A stretch of 64,000 nucleotides of DNA from Accumulibacter jenkinsii (GCA_036625225.1 JAZKUF010000001.1:620001-684000); one strand, 5' to 3'; positions 35,118 through 45,102 are shown, counted from the stretch's first letter. The notes: generated by a model from the sequence alone, not told the origin. Numbers and translations are program-made.

Positions 35118-37073
35118 TCAGGCGGCGCTGCGCAAGCCCCCGCCGCTCACCGTCTGCTGCAGCACGTCATGAAAGTTCTGACCGATCTTGCCGAGCACCT
35201 GCATCTGCACGACCAGCTTGTCATCGACGTGCTGCAGTTCGTCGATGCGCTCTTCGAGAGTGTCGGTCGCCTGGTGGATGCGCTTGATGCTCTCCAGCCG
35301 ACGCCTGAGCTGAATCTGGTGCTCGCGAATCTGGATCTCCATCGGCGCCATGATCGCCTTCAGCCATGACTCGGCGTCGCGGTTGGCGCTTTCGAAAGTC
35401 TTGCGCACCTGCACCGCGACCTCCTCGAAGAAGCGCTGCGTGAGCTGGCTCTTTTCGTGCGTCAGCAGCTGGAACATGCTGTTGATGTGGTCGCTGCACC
35501 ACTGGTCGAGGCGGTCGATCTCCTTTTCGTAGCGCATCAGCGAAAAGCCGATCGGCGCATCGAGCTTGAGTCCGTGCTCGACGGCAAACTTCTTGTAGAT
35601 CGCTTCCATCATGCTCAGGATTTCACTCACCTCGCTCGTCGAACGGGCGAGGTTGCCGCGCGCCACGTCAAAGAAATGCTTCATCGCTGCCGACAAGGTG
35701 GTCGAGAAGGTGGCGTTGACCATCGCTTCGCGCGTCGAGGTACTCAGCAGGCGCAGCGAATCGAGGCCGAGATGAGCGAAGAGGTTGTTGGTCAGCTGCG
35801 AAAAAACGCTGCGCACGGCGTAGTAGCGCTGCAGCCCCGACTCGAACTCCTCCTTCTCGACCCGCACCTTGCCCATCATGTACTCGACAACGCCCTTGTT
35901 CTTGCCGCGCAGTTCGGTCAGTTCGGTCACCTGTTCGCGCAGGCTGCCCAGACGCGACTCGAGCAGGCTGCGCGTGCGCTGGTAGCAGTCGACGAACTCG
36001 GCCGCGGTATTGTCGCGGACGATCTCCTGCTTGGCCGGGATCAGTTCCTCGGAAAGCGCATATTCGAGCCCCGGCAGCCGGCTGCGGATCAGCAGTTCGG
36101 GATCATCGGTGATCTTGGCGACCAGCGCTTTCTGTGCCGAGACCGGAAAGATCTGGCTCTCGGGCAAGCTCAGCGTCCTCGCACAGCTATCGACCTGGCG
36201 GGCAATTTCGGCGTCGATCTCTTCGCCTGACTTGAGCTCGTCCCACAGGCTGTCGATCTTGTTGAGAACGACGATGCGCCCCTTGCGGCGGCCGCCGGCG
36301 GTGCCGATATGTTCGCGCCAGACGGTCAGGTCGGACTGCGTGACGCCGGTATCGGCGGCGAGAATGAAGAGCACGGCGTGGGCGTTGGGCAGCAGCGAAA
36401 GGGTGAGTTCGGGTTCGGTGCCAATCGCGTTGAGGCCCGGCGTGTCGAGAATGACCAGCCCCTGCGCCAGCAGCGGATGAGCAAAATTGATCACCGCGTG
36501 GCGCCAGCGGGGGATCTCCACGCGGCCGTCCTGATCGACGCGAAAGACCGCCGAATCGCCGTCGCTGACCGCAAACCCGAGCCGCGCCGCGGTCTCGCGG
36601 TCGACCCGGATGACGTCGCTGACATGGCGCAGGGCATCCTGCATGGCTTCGGCCGAAGCGGTGTCGATCGGGACGATCGTCCACTCGTCGGCATAGCGCT
36701 TGTACTCGCTGATGCTGGCGCGGGATTCGCGGCTCTCGATGGGCAGCAATTCGATCGCCGAGGGCCGCGACTTGTCGTACATCAGTTCGGTCGGGCACAT
36801 CGTCGTCCGGCCCGCCGTCGAGGGCAGAATCCGGTTGCCATAACCGGCAAAGAAGATGGCGTTGATCAACTCCGACTTGCCGCGCGAAAATTCGGCGACG
36901 AAAGCCACATGCAGACGGTCCTCGCGCAGGTTCTCCAGCAGGTGAACGATGCGGCGGTCGGTCTGGGCGTCGGTCAGGTCGTTTTCGACCAGCCAGCCGG
37001 CAAATTTTTCGAGCACCCGGGAGATCTGCGCACGCCATTCGCTGTAGGCGGCAAAATGTTGGGCAAGCGTCAT
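35118..37073 (-). CDS. Dynamin-like GTPase
   Basis: A 651-residue large GTPase of the bacterial dynamin superfamily. The G1 loop AEFSRGKS is at residues 60-67, G3 DTPG at 210-213 and G4 NKID at 271-274. The C-terminal half (about 330-640) is alpha-helical and coiled-coil rich, as expected for the stalk. There is no obvious membrane helix, so membrane contact would be peripheral. The ATG at 37073 is favoured; a GTG at 37088 is possible. It lies about 80 bp downstream of mutM on the same strand. Proposed functions in other bacteria are membrane surveillance and repair; nothing here shows the role. Confidence 0.85.
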   Translation of the reverse strand: MTLAQHFAAYSEWRAQISRVLEKFAGWLVENDLTDAQTDRRIVHLLENLREDRLHVAFVAEFSRGKSELINAIFFAGYGNRILPSTAGRTTMCPTELMYDKSRPSAIELLPIESRESRASISEYKRYADEWTIVPIDTASAEAMQDALRHVSDVIRVDRETAARLGFAVSDGDSAVFRVDQDGRVEIPRWRHAVINFAHPLLAQGLVILDTPGLNAIGTEPELTLSLLPNAHAVLFILAADTGVTQSDLTVWREHIGTAGGRRKGRIVVLNKIDSLWDELKSGEEIDAEIARQVDSCARTLSLPESQIFPVSAQKALVAKITDDPELLIRSRLPGLEYALSEELIPAKQEIVRDNTAAEFVDCYQRTRSLLESRLGSLREQVTELTELRGKNKGVVEYMMGKVRVEKEEFESGLQRYYAVRSVFSQLTNNLFAHLGLDSLRLLSTSTREAMVNATFSTTLSAAMKHFFDVARGNLARSTSEVSEILSMMEAIYKKFAVEHGLKLDAPIGFSLMRYEKEIDRLDQWCSDHINSMFQLLTHEKSQLTQRFFEEVAVQVRKTFESANRDAESWLKAIMAPMEIQIREHQIQLRRRLESIKRIHQATDTLEERIDELQHVDDKLVVQMQVLGKIGQNFHDVLQQTVSGGGLRSAA

Positions 37074-37153
37074 ATCGGATTCCAGCACAAGGCACAGTGC
37101 CTTACTCTATCACAATGGGGTGTGCGCTCAGCGGCCGGGGGATGGCTGAGGCG

Positions 37154-37981
37154 TCAACGCTGGCAACGGGTGCAGTAGAAGGTCGAGCGGCCGGCCTGGC
37201 GGATCACCCGCACCGGCCCGGCGCAGGTCGGACAGGGTTCTCCCGCACGATCATAAACGGCGCAGGAAAGCTGGAAACAACCGGCGCCACCGTCGCTATG
37301 GACGTAGTCACGGACACTGCTGCCACCGGCTGCGATGGACGCCGTCAGCGTCGAGCGAATGGCCTCTGCCAGCCGCCGGTAGCGTTCCCGAGCGATCCGG
37401 TTGGCGGCGCGCAGAGGCGAAATTCCTGCCCGATGAAGGCTTTCCGCGGCATAGATGTTGCCGATGCCGACCACCAGCCGGGCGTCCATCAAGAGCGGCT
37501 TGATCGGCGCCCGCCGGCCGCGCGTCGCGGCGTAGAGCCAGTCGCCGGTGAAGCCGGCGGAGAGCGGCTCGATGCCCAGCCCGGCCAGCGCGGGATGGCG
37601 GTCGATGTCGGCGCCTTCATGCCACAGCACCGCCCCGAAGCGGCGTGGGTCGCGCAGACGCAGAACGGTCTCGCCGAAAACCAGGTCGAAATGGTCGTGC
37701 TTGCGGGTCGGCGTTTGCGGCAACACCAGACGCAGGCTTCCCGACATGCCGAGGTGGAGCAGCAGCCAGCCGCCGCCGCGCGCGCTCTCGCAGTCGAACA
37801 GAAGATACTTGCCGCGCCGCAGGAGGGCGTCTACCCGCAGCCCGCGCAGCCGCGCGTCGAGCCCGACAGGAATTTCGTGCCGGAGCTTCGCCGTCCGCAC
37901 GACCGCGCCGACGATACATTGCTGAGAAAGATACGGCAGCAGTCCTTGACGGCTTACTTCAACTTCGGGGAGTTCTGGCAT
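37154..37981 (-). CDS. mutM: Formamidopyrimidine-DNA glycosylase
   Basis: A 275-residue base-excision-repair enzyme removing 8-oxoguanine and formamidopyrimidines. The N-terminus MPELPEVE supplies the catalytic Pro2 and Glu3 after Met removal. LHLGMSGSLR and GIGNIYAAESLHRAGISP (H2TH region) are present. The C-terminal zinc finger is complete (CPTC and FYCTRCQR). It is divergent from the TPR-lolB-ispE operon, a common betaproteobacterial arrangement. Confidence 0.97.
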   Translation of the reverse strand: MPELPEVEVSRQGLLPYLSQQCIVGAVVRTAKLRHEIPVGLDARLRGLRVDALLRRGKYLLFDCESARGGGWLLLHLGMSGSLRLVLPQTPTRKHDHFDLVFGETVLRLRDPRRFGAVLWHEGADIDRHPALAGLGIEPLSAGFTGDWLYAATRGRRAPIKPLLMDARLVVGIGNIYAAESLHRAGISPLRAANRIARERYRRLAEAIRSTLTASIAAGGSSVRDYVHSDGGAGCFQLSCAVYDRAGEPCPTCAGPVRVIRQAGRSTFYCTRCQR

Positions 37982-38075
37982 TGCTGCTACCGCGAAAAGT
38001 CCATAACATGCGCAAACGGATTATGACGCAAACTCCTGTCAGATCCGGCAACTGTTTGCCGCGGGCAAGGAAGCC

Positions 38076-39833
38076 ATGAAACCGACCAAGCATATCCTCC
38101 TCTGCGCTGCTCTGGCGCTGGCCCTGATCAGCCTGCCGGTGACTGCGGCCGGCGAAGCAGGCGCCAAAAAGCCCCGGCCGACGAAGCGCGAGCCGCGACG
38201 CCCCCTGCCCGAATCGGTGGCCCTGCGACCCGACGCCCACGACTACAGCGATCTCAGCGGGCAGGTGGTCTATCAGCTGCTGCTCGCCGAAGTCGCGCTG
38301 CAGCGCGGCAGGAAGGAGTTGGCTAGCCAGGCCTACGCCGACCTCGCGCTGCGCACCCGCGATCCCGGGGTGATCGAACGTGCCACCGAGGTGGCCGGCC
38401 ACGCGCGGCGCATGGATCTCGTGCTTGAACTCGCGCGCCTGTGGGTCGAGGTGCAGCCGGACTCGAAGCGCGCGCAGCAGGTCCTGATCGGCGTCCTGGT
38501 TCTGGCCAATCAACTGGACGGTATGGCGCCGCAATTGATCCGCATCCTCGAGGCGGATCCGGCGGCGTTGCCGGCCAACCTGCTGGCGCTCAACCGGATG
38601 TTTGCCCGCAGCCCCGATCGTCAGGCGGTCCTGCGCCTGATCAGGGAGGTGTGCAAACCATTTCTCGGCCTCGCCGAAGCACACTACGCGGTCGCCGTGG
38701 CCGCCGCCGCCGCCGGTGAACGGCTACCCGCCCTCGGCGAAGTGCGCCGGGCGCTGGAACTGCGCCCGGACTGGGAGATGGCTGCCCTGCTCGAAGCGCA
38801 GCTGCTCGCCCAGGACTCCTCGACCGAGGCGATCGCCTTTCTGCAACGCTTTGTCGAACGCCATCCGGCAGCGCGCGACGTTCAACTGCAGCTCGCGCGC
38901 GCGCTGGTCGCCGAAAAGCGCTACAGCGAAGCGAAGCATCAGTTCGAACAATTGCTACTCGCCTATCCAGATCATCCGGACGTGGTGTTTCCGGTGGCCA
39001 TCCTGGCGCTGCAGGAAAACGATACGGCGCTGGCCGAGAAACAGCTCAAGCACCTCCTCACCCTCGATTTCCAGCAGAAGAGTGCCGCTTATTACTATCT
39101 CGGTCAGATTGCCGAAGAGGACAAGCGCACCGACGAGGCGCTTGGCCATTACCAGCAGGTCGAAGCGGGTGAGCTGTATGTCCCGGCGCAGGTTCGCAGC
39201 GCTGCCCTGCTCACCCGTTCGGGCCGGCTCGACGAGGCCCGGCAACAGCTTGACCAGGCGGCAGAAAAAAACCCGCAGTTCAGCGTCCAGCTGTCGATCG
39301 CCGAAGCGGCCCTGTTGCGCGACGCGAAGCAGAACGAGGCGGCGTTCGAACTGCTCGACCGCGAACTCGGCAAACAGCCCGAGCAGCCCGACCTGCTCTA
39401 CGAGTCGGCGCTGATGGCGGAAAAGATCGGCCGCCTGGAACTGATGGAAAGCCGCCTGCGCAAACTGATCGAGTTGCAACCGGAGAGCGCCCAGGCTTAC
39501 AACGCGCTCGGTTATTCGTACGCCGATCGCAACCTCCGGCTACCCGAGGCCCGACAACTGCTCGACAAGGCCCTCCTGTTGTCCCCCGAAGACCCGTTCA
39601 TTCTCGACAGCATGGGCTGGCTCCTCTACCGTCAGGGCGACCTCGAAGGGGCGCTGAGCTACCTCCAGCGTGCCCATGGCCTGCGCCCGGACCCCGAAAT
39701 CGCTGCCCATGCCGGCGAAGTCCTGTGGATGCTGGGCCGCCGGAATGAAGCGCTGCGGACCTGGCAAGAGGCGCAGAAAAAGGATCCGTCGAACGAGGTG
39801 CTGCAGCGGACGATGCAGCGCTTCGTTCCCTGA
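38076..39833 (+). CDS. Secreted tetratricopeptide-repeat protein
   Basis: A 585-residue protein with a signal peptide (HILLCAALALALISLPVTAAG) and a Lys/Arg/Pro-rich linker. A long array of TPR hairpins spans about residues 60-580; clear units include AQAYNALGYSYADRNLRLPEARQLLDKAL and FILDSMGWLLYRQGDLEGALSYLQRA. A probable periplasmic or outer-membrane-associated scaffold. It sits directly upstream of lolB, and this pairing is widely conserved in Betaproteobacteria, hinting at a role in outer-membrane biogenesis; the function is not established. Confidence 0.85.
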   Translation: MKPTKHILLCAALALALISLPVTAAGEAGAKKPRPTKREPRRPLPESVALRPDAHDYSDLSGQVVYQLLLAEVALQRGRKELASQAYADLALRTRDPGVIERATEVAGHARRMDLVLELARLWVEVQPDSKRAQQVLIGVLVLANQLDGMAPQLIRILEADPAALPANLLALNRMFARSPDRQAVLRLIREVCKPFLGLAEAHYAVAVAAAAAGERLPALGEVRRALELRPDWEMAALLEAQLLAQDSSTEAIAFLQRFVERHPAARDVQLQLARALVAEKRYSEAKHQFEQLLLAYPDHPDVVFPVAILALQENDTALAEKQLKHLLTLDFQQKSAAYYYLGQIAEEDKRTDEALGHYQQVEAGELYVPAQVRSAALLTRSGRLDEARQQLDQAAEKNPQFSVQLSIAEAALLRDAKQNEAAFELLDRELGKQPEQPDLLYESALMAEKIGRLELMESRLRKLIELQPESAQAYNALGYSYADRNLRLPEARQLLDKALLLSPEDPFILDSMGWLLYRQGDLEGALSYLQRAHGLRPDPEIAAHAGEVLWMLGRRNEALRTWQEAQKKDPSNEVLQRTMQRFVP

Positions 39834-39864
39834 GGCCCGCCGTCCACTCGCTCGGGGACCTCCG

Positions 39865-40461
39865 ATGCGTTGCCCCTGCGCCCTCCTGCTGCTCATCGGC
39901 GGTCTTGCGCTGACCGCCTGCAGCACCCTGCAACCGCCCGCTGCGCCAGCCGTCATCGCCCTCCAGCGCGACCAGCTGAACGCTTTCTCGCTCAGTGGTC
40001 GCTTTTCCCTGCGCCACGAAGGCAGCAGCCATGCGGGCCGGATCGACTGGCAGCATGACGGCGACCGCAACCGCTTGCTGCTCTCGTCGCCTTTCGGGCA
40101 AGCCATGCTCGAGATCGTCGGCGACGCCGACGGTGCGCGACTGAGCGGCAGTGACGGCCACTCGCAGACGGCCAGCAGCGTCGACGAACTGCTGCAGTCG
40201 GCCCTCGCCTACCCGCTGTCCCTGAGCCAGCTCGCAGACTGGCTGCGCGGCCGCCATGCGGCGGGCGACGAACTGGTCCGCGATGCGCTGGAACGACCGC
40301 AGCAGCTGCGCCACGAAGACTTGCGCATCGCCTACGAATACGACAGCGACCAGCCGCAAGCGCTGCCAAGCCGCCTCTTCGTCGACCGCGAGGACGGTTT
40401 CGTGCTGCGTCTGAGCATCGACCAGTGGCTGCCACTGACGCCCGGGGAGCAAGACCGATGA
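39865..40461 (+). CDS. lolB: Outer membrane lipoprotein LolB
   Basis: A 198-residue lipoprotein that accepts lipoproteins from LolA and inserts them in the outer membrane. The signal peptide ends in the lipobox LTAC with the acylated Cys at residue 19. The domain has the LolB pattern FSLSGRFSLRHEG, RIDWQHDGDRNRLLLSSPFGQ and the late LPSRLFVDRED segment. The start at 39865 places the lipobox correctly. The stop overlaps the ispE ATG (ATGA). Confidence 0.93.
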   Translation: MRCPCALLLLIGGLALTACSTLQPPAAPAVIALQRDQLNAFSLSGRFSLRHEGSSHAGRIDWQHDGDRNRLLLSSPFGQAMLEIVGDADGARLSGSDGHSQTASSVDELLQSALAYPLSLSQLADWLRGRHAAGDELVRDALERPQQLRHEDLRIAYEYDSDQPQALPSRLFVDREDGFVLRLSIDQWLPLTPGEQDR

Positions 40462-41327
40462 GCGCCGGCCGCGAGGGCTGGGATTGGCAGAGCGTCTACC
40501 CGGCACCGGCCAAGATCAACCTCTTCCTGCAGGTCGTCGGCCGACGCAGCGACGGCTATCACCTGTTGCAGACCGTCTTTCGCTTTCTCGGCCATGGCGA
40601 CAGCCTGCACTTTTCGCCGCGCACCGACGGTGTGGTGAATCTTCTGACACCGGTGGCCGGGGTGCCGGCGATGGCCGACCTGACCGTTCGCGCCGCCCGC
40701 CTGTTGCAGGCCGAGACGGCCTGCCCGGCAGGGGTCGATATTCGCCTCGAGAAGCGTCTGCCGCTCGGCGGCGGCCTCGGCGGCGGCAGCTCGGACGCGG
40801 CGACCGTCCTGCTCGCGCTCAATCATCTCTGGCAACTGGGCTTGCCCCGCCGGCGTCTGCAGCAGATCGGCCTCACGCTCGGCGCCGACGTGCCGGTTTT
40901 CGTCTTCGGTGACAACGCTTTTGCCGAGGGAGTGGGCGACCTGCTGCACGCGGTCGAACTGCCGCCGCGCTGGTACCTGGTTCTTGAACCGCCGCTACAG
41001 GTTCCTACTGCGGTGATTTTCGGGGCTGCGGAACTGCAGCGCAATTCGCCGCGGATCGAACCCGGTACGTGGCAGCCGGGCGACGGCGGCAATGACCTCG
41101 AAGCGGTCGCCTGCAAGCACTTTCCGGCGATTGCCGAACACCTCAGCTGCCTGTCGGCGGTCGCGGCGCCTGCCGCGGCACGCATGAGCGGCTCCGGAGC
41201 CTGCGTTTTCGCCGAGTTTGCCTGCCCGGAAGCGGCGGCAGCCGCCCGCTGCCGCTTGCCCGACGGCATGCGCAGCTGGGTCGCAGCGGGCCTGCCCCGG
41301 CATCCGTTGTCGGCGCTCGCCGATTGA
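40458..41327 (+). CDS. ispE: 4-diphosphocytidyl-2-C-methyl-D-erythritol kinase
   Basis: A 289-residue GHMP kinase of the MEP isoprenoid pathway. PAPAKINLFLQVVGRRSDGYHLLQT is the N-terminal substrate region, PLGGGLGGGSSDAA is the ATP loop (about residues 106-119) and the C-terminal MSGSGACVFA is the GHMP motif 3. Translation is coupled to lolB. tRNA-Gln and prs follow, as in many Beta- and Gammaproteobacteria. Confidence 0.96.
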   Translation: MSAGREGWDWQSVYPAPAKINLFLQVVGRRSDGYHLLQTVFRFLGHGDSLHFSPRTDGVVNLLTPVAGVPAMADLTVRAARLLQAETACPAGVDIRLEKRLPLGGGLGGGSSDAATVLLALNHLWQLGLPRRRLQQIGLTLGADVPVFVFGDNAFAEGVGDLLHAVELPPRWYLVLEPPLQVPTAVIFGAAELQRNSPRIEPGTWQPGDGGNDLEAVACKHFPAIAEHLSCLSAVAAPAAARMSGSGACVFAEFACPEAAAAARCRLPDGMRSWVAAGLPRHPLSALAD

Positions 41328-41433
41328 GCGACCCGAGCCGATGAGGCATTTGTCGATCACGGCGCTTTTTTTTCTCGCGGATCCTTTGTATAATGCGCGC
41401 CTCGCTCGACATCCAGGCGATGCAAGCGACCGT

Positions 41434-41510
41434 TGGGGAGTCGCCAAGTTGGTTAAGGCACCGGATTTTGATTCCGGCATTCGAAGGTTCGAATCCTTCT
41501 TCCCCAGCCA
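41434..41510 (+). tRNA. tRNA-Gln (TTG anticodon)
   Basis: A 77-nt cloverleaf starting TGGGGAGTCGCCAAG and ending CCCCAGCCA, with CCA encoded. The anticodon stem CCGGA/TCCGG encloses TTG at 41468-41470; the T arm AAGGTTCGAATCCTT and D loop are normal. The unpaired 5' U is typical of tRNA-Gln. It lies between ispE and prs, its usual place. Confidence 0.97.
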
Positions 41511-41599
41511 TTCAATTTCTGTCAAAGCGGGCAGGCACCCTTACCTGCCCGTCTTGCTTTATACAGCGCCGATGTTCGGGGCGCCACGGAAAGCGCACC

Positions 41600-42550
41600 A
41601 TGGCCTATGACAGCCTGATGGTATTCACCGGCAACGCCAATCCCGCGCTGGCCGCCGATGTCCTCAAGCGGCTCAATATCTCACTCGGTCGCGCCCATGT
41701 CGGTCGCTTTTCCGACGGCGAGATCAGCGTCGAAATCGAAGAGCACGTACGCGGCATGGATGTCTTCATCCTCCAGTCCACCTGCGCACCGGCGAACGAG
41801 AACCTGATGGAGCTCCTGGTGATGGCCGACGCGCTCAAGCGCGCCTCGGCCGCCCGCATCACCGCCGCCATCCCCTACTTCGGTTACGCCCGCCAGGATC
41901 GCCGCGTGCGCTCGGCACGGGTGCCGATCGCCGCCAAACTGGTGGCCGACCTGCTGACCGCAGCGGGCGTGCACCGGGTGTTGACCATGGACCTGCACAC
42001 CGAGCAGATTCAGGGTTTCTTCAACATCCCGGTGGACAACATCTACTCGCTGCCGATCATGCTCGGCGACGTCTGGAAACGCGACTTCGCCAATCTGATG
42101 GTCGTTTCGCCGGACGTCGGCGGTGTCGTGCGCGCCCGCGCGCTCGCCAAGCGTCTCGAGTGCGACCTCGCGATCATCGACAAGCGCCGCCCGAAAGCCA
42201 ATGTCTCCGAGGTGATGAACATCATCGGCGAGGTCGACGGACGCACCTGCGTGATCATGGACGACCTGGTCGACACCGCCGGCACCCTCTGCAAAGCGGC
42301 CACCGCGCTCAAGGAGCATGGCGCGAGGCAGGTCCTCTCGTACTGCGTGCATCCGGTGCTTTCGGGCAATGCCGTCGACCGAATCAATCACTCAGACCTC
42401 GACGAGCTGGTGGTGACCGATACCATTCCGTTGCGCGACGACGCCAGGAATTCGCCGCGCATTCGCCAGTTGTCGGTCGCCGAAGTGATGGCGGAAACGA
42501 TCCGGCGGATCAGCAACGAGGATTCCGTTTCCTCCCTTTTCATCGAGTAA
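41600..42550 (+). CDS. prs: Ribose-phosphate pyrophosphokinase
   Basis: A 316-residue class I PRPP synthetase, which makes the common precursor of nucleotides, His and Trp. It has GRFSDGEISVEIEEHVRG, the ATP-binding FGYARQDRR block, the DLHTEQIQGFF loop and the PRPP-binding motif VIMDDLVDTAGTLC. The ATG at 41600 gives the usual N-terminus. It is followed by rplY with a GC-rich hairpin between them. Confidence 0.97.
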   Translation: MAYDSLMVFTGNANPALAADVLKRLNISLGRAHVGRFSDGEISVEIEEHVRGMDVFILQSTCAPANENLMELLVMADALKRASAARITAAIPYFGYARQDRRVRSARVPIAAKLVADLLTAAGVHRVLTMDLHTEQIQGFFNIPVDNIYSLPIMLGDVWKRDFANLMVVSPDVGGVVRARALAKRLECDLAIIDKRRPKANVSEVMNIIGEVDGRTCVIMDDLVDTAGTLCKAATALKEHGARQVLSYCVHPVLSGNAVDRINHSDLDELVVTDTIPLRDDARNSPRIRQLSVAEVMAETIRRISNEDSVSSLFIE

Positions 42551-42634
42551 GGCGCTTTCGCGTGCCTTGCCCGTGAAATTTCCCAACCCCCCGCCTGGTC
42601 GCGGGCGGGGTCTGCAGCCAGCCAGGAGTCATCC

Positions 42635-43234
42635 ATGAAGTTTGAAATCGAAGCGCGCAAGCGCACCTTGCAGGGGTCCGGAGCGAGCCGCCGCCTGCGC
42701 CGTCAGAACCGGGTACCGGCCATCGTCTACGGTAGCGCAGCCGAACCGCAGCTGATCGACATCGACCACAACCAGATCCTGCTCAACCTGGGCAAGGAAG
42801 CTTTCCACGCGTCGGTGCTGACGCTCGTCATTGATGGCGTCGCCGAAAGCGTCGTCCTCCGGGACTCGCAGCGCCACCCGTGGAAGCCCCTGATCCTGCA
42901 CTGCGACTTCCAGCGAGTTGACGCCGTGCACGCGATCCACCAGCGTGTGCCGCTGCATTTCATCAATACCGACATTGCACCCGGCGTCAAGATCAGTGGC
43001 GGCAGCGTCTCGCACACGCACAACGACATCGAGGTCAGCTGTCTGCCGCAGGATCTGCCCGCCTACATCGAAGTCGACCTCAAGGACCTTGAAGCCGGCC
43101 AGTCGATCCATTCCTCCGACCTCGTCTTCCCCGCCGGGGTGACACCCGTCACACACGGTGACGATTATGTCGTGGTTTCGATCACGGCCAAGAAGGCCAC
43201 CGACGACGCCGAGGGCGAAGCGACCGCCGCTTGA
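42635..43234 (+). CDS. rplY: 50S ribosomal protein L25/general stress protein Ctc
   Basis: A 199-residue 5S rRNA-binding protein of the long TL5/Ctc type. The N-terminal L25 domain begins KFEIEARKRTLQGSGASRRLRRQNRVPAIVYG; the C-terminal Ctc domain (about 95-185) follows. AGGAG precedes the ATG. It lies between prs and pth in the conserved order. Confidence 0.95.
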   Translation: MKFEIEARKRTLQGSGASRRLRRQNRVPAIVYGSAAEPQLIDIDHNQILLNLGKEAFHASVLTLVIDGVAESVVLRDSQRHPWKPLILHCDFQRVDAVHAIHQRVPLHFINTDIAPGVKISGGSVSHTHNDIEVSCLPQDLPAYIEVDLKDLEAGQSIHSSDLVFPAGVTPVTHGDDYVVVSITAKKATDDAEGEATAA

Positions 43235-43252
43235 ATCCGGCAGTAATGCCAA

Positions 43253-43292
43253 GCCGCCGTCCGGCACCCGATGCCCGCGGCGGCTTCTTTTT
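43253..43292 (+). terminator. Hairpin terminator between rplY and pth
   Basis: GCCGCCG pairs with CGGCGGC around a 17-base loop and is followed by TTCTTTTT. Read-through would still allow pth expression. Confidence 0.7.
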
Positions 43293-43312
43293 GTAGCAGG
43301 GCAAGCGTTCCC

Positions 43313-43882
43313 ATGTCTCCTCCCCGCCTGATCGTCGGCCTCGGCAACCCCGGCAGCGAGTACCAGGATACCCGGCACAATGTCGGCTTCTGGTTCACTG
43401 ACCAGTTGGCCCGTCAACTGCAGGCGACGCTCATCCCGCAGGGGAAATTCTTCGGCCGGGTCGCTCGCGTGGGCGAGCTCTGGCTCCTGCAGCCGATGAC
43501 CTACATGAACCTCTCCGGCCAGGCCGTCGCCGCCCTGGCCCGTTTCTACCGGATCGCCGCCGAAGAGATTCTCGTGGTTCATGACGATCTCGACCTGCCG
43601 CCGGGCAGCCTCCGCCTCAAGCAGGGCGGCGGCAACGGCGGCCATAACGGTCTGAAGGACATCCAGGCACGCCTGGCAACTCCCGATTTCTGGCGGCTGC
43701 GACTCGGTATCGGCCATCCCGGCGAACGCGCCGAAGTCATCAACCACGTCCTCAGGGCTCCCCGGCGCGAAGAACAGGCACTGATCGATCCGGCCATCGA
43801 TCGCTGCCTGCTCGCCTGGCCCCTGCTCGCCGCCGGCGACTACGCCGCCGCCCAGCGGCAACTGCACCTGAAGACCCTTTAA
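43313..43882 (+). CDS. pth: Peptidyl-tRNA hydrolase
   Basis: A 189-residue enzyme that releases peptides from peptidyl-tRNA dropped from ribosomes. It has LIVGLGNPGSEYQDTRHNVGFW with the catalytic His, QPMTYMNLSGQAV, the VVHDDLDLPPG block with the catalytic Asp, and GGGNGGHNGLKDI. The ATG at 43313 gives the conserved N-terminus. Confidence 0.96.
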   Translation: MSPPRLIVGLGNPGSEYQDTRHNVGFWFTDQLARQLQATLIPQGKFFGRVARVGELWLLQPMTYMNLSGQAVAALARFYRIAAEEILVVHDDLDLPPGSLRLKQGGGNGGHNGLKDIQARLATPDFWRLRLGIGHPGERAEVINHVLRAPRREEQALIDPAIDRCLLAWPLLAAGDYAAAQRQLHLKTL

Positions 43883-43896
43883 GTATCGGAATCCAC

Positions 43897-44988
43897 ATGA
43901 GCCTCCAATGCGGTATCGTCGGCCTGCCGAACGTCGGCAAGTCCACCCTCTTCAACGCTCTGACCAAAGCGGGAATCGCCGCCGAGAATTATCCCTTCTG
44001 CACCATCGAACCCAACGTCGGCATCGTCGAAGTCCCCGACCCGCGGCTGCAGCAGATCTCGGCGATCGTCAAGCCGCAACGCATCCAGCCGGCAATCGTC
44101 GAGTTCGTCGACATCGCCGGTCTGGTCGCCGGCGCCTCGAAAGGTGAAGGGCTGGGCAACCAGTTCCTGGCCAACATCCGTGAAACCGATGCCATCGTCA
44201 GTGTCGTGCGCTGCTTCGAGGACGACAACGTGGTGCATGTGTCCGGTCGCGTCGATCCGCTGTCCGACATCGAAACCATCCTCACCGAGCTCGCGCTGGC
44301 CGATCTCGCCGCCGTCGAGCGGACACTCAATCGCGAGAGCAAGAAGGCGCGCGCCGGCGACAAGGACGCGCAGCAACTCGCGGCCGTTCTCGAGCGCCTG
44401 TTGCCGCATCTCGACCAGGGTAATCCGGCGCGCACGCTGGCCATGTCGGCCGACGAGAAGCTCCTGCTCAAGCCCCTGTGCCTGCTGACCATCAAGCCGA
44501 TGATGTACGTCGGCAACGTGCTCGAAGACGGTTTCCGCAACAATCCGCACCTTGACCGCCTGCGTCAGTACGCGGACGCCGAAGGCGCGCCGGTGGTCGC
44601 CCTGTGCGCCAAGATCGAAGCCGAGCTCGGCGATCTTGAAGACGAAGACAAGGCGCTCTTTCTCGCCGACCTCGGCCTCGAAGAGCCCGGCCTCAACCGC
44701 CTGATCCGCGCCGCTTACCAGTTGCTCGGCCTGCAGACCTACTTCACGGCAGGTGTCAAGGAGGTCCGCGCCTGGACCATCCACGTCGGCGACACCGCGC
44801 CGCAGGCCGCCGGCGTCATCCACACCGATTTCGAGAGAGGCTTCATCCGCGCCCAGACCATCGCCCTCGCCGACTTCCTCGCCTGCAAGGGCGAACAGGG
44901 CGCCCGCGAAGCCGGTAAAATGCGCGCCGAAGGCAAGGAGTATGTGGTCAGGGATGGCGACGTGCTGAATTTTCTGTTCAACGTCTGA
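43897..44988 (+). CDS. ychF: Redox-regulated ribosome-binding ATPase YchF
   Basis: A 363-residue Obg-family P-loop ATPase. The Walker A GLPNVGKST is at residues 9-17, FVDIAGLVAGASKGEGLG is the switch II region, and the C-terminal TGS-like domain contains TYFTAGVKEVRAWTIHVGDTAPQAAGVIHTDFERGFIRA. It follows pth by 14 bp, in the same operon. It is the last intact housekeeping gene before the decayed region. Confidence 0.97.
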   Translation: MSLQCGIVGLPNVGKSTLFNALTKAGIAAENYPFCTIEPNVGIVEVPDPRLQQISAIVKPQRIQPAIVEFVDIAGLVAGASKGEGLGNQFLANIRETDAIVSVVRCFEDDNVVHVSGRVDPLSDIETILTELALADLAAVERTLNRESKKARAGDKDAQQLAAVLERLLPHLDQGNPARTLAMSADEKLLLKPLCLLTIKPMMYVGNVLEDGFRNNPHLDRLRQYADAEGAPVVALCAKIEAELGDLEDEDKALFLADLGLEEPGLNRLIRAAYQLLGLQTYFTAGVKEVRAWTIHVGDTAPQAAGVIHTDFERGFIRAQTIALADFLACKGEQGAREAGKMRAEGKEYVVRDGDVLNFLFNV

Positions 44989-45102
44989 GCCCTGGCGGTG
45001 GGATCAAGGCATTCTGGAGCACCCCAAGAAACCCCTGGATCTATCTGACACATTGCCACTCCATGAAACACCGTGAAGCGGGGCTACCAGGAGATCAAGT
45101 AG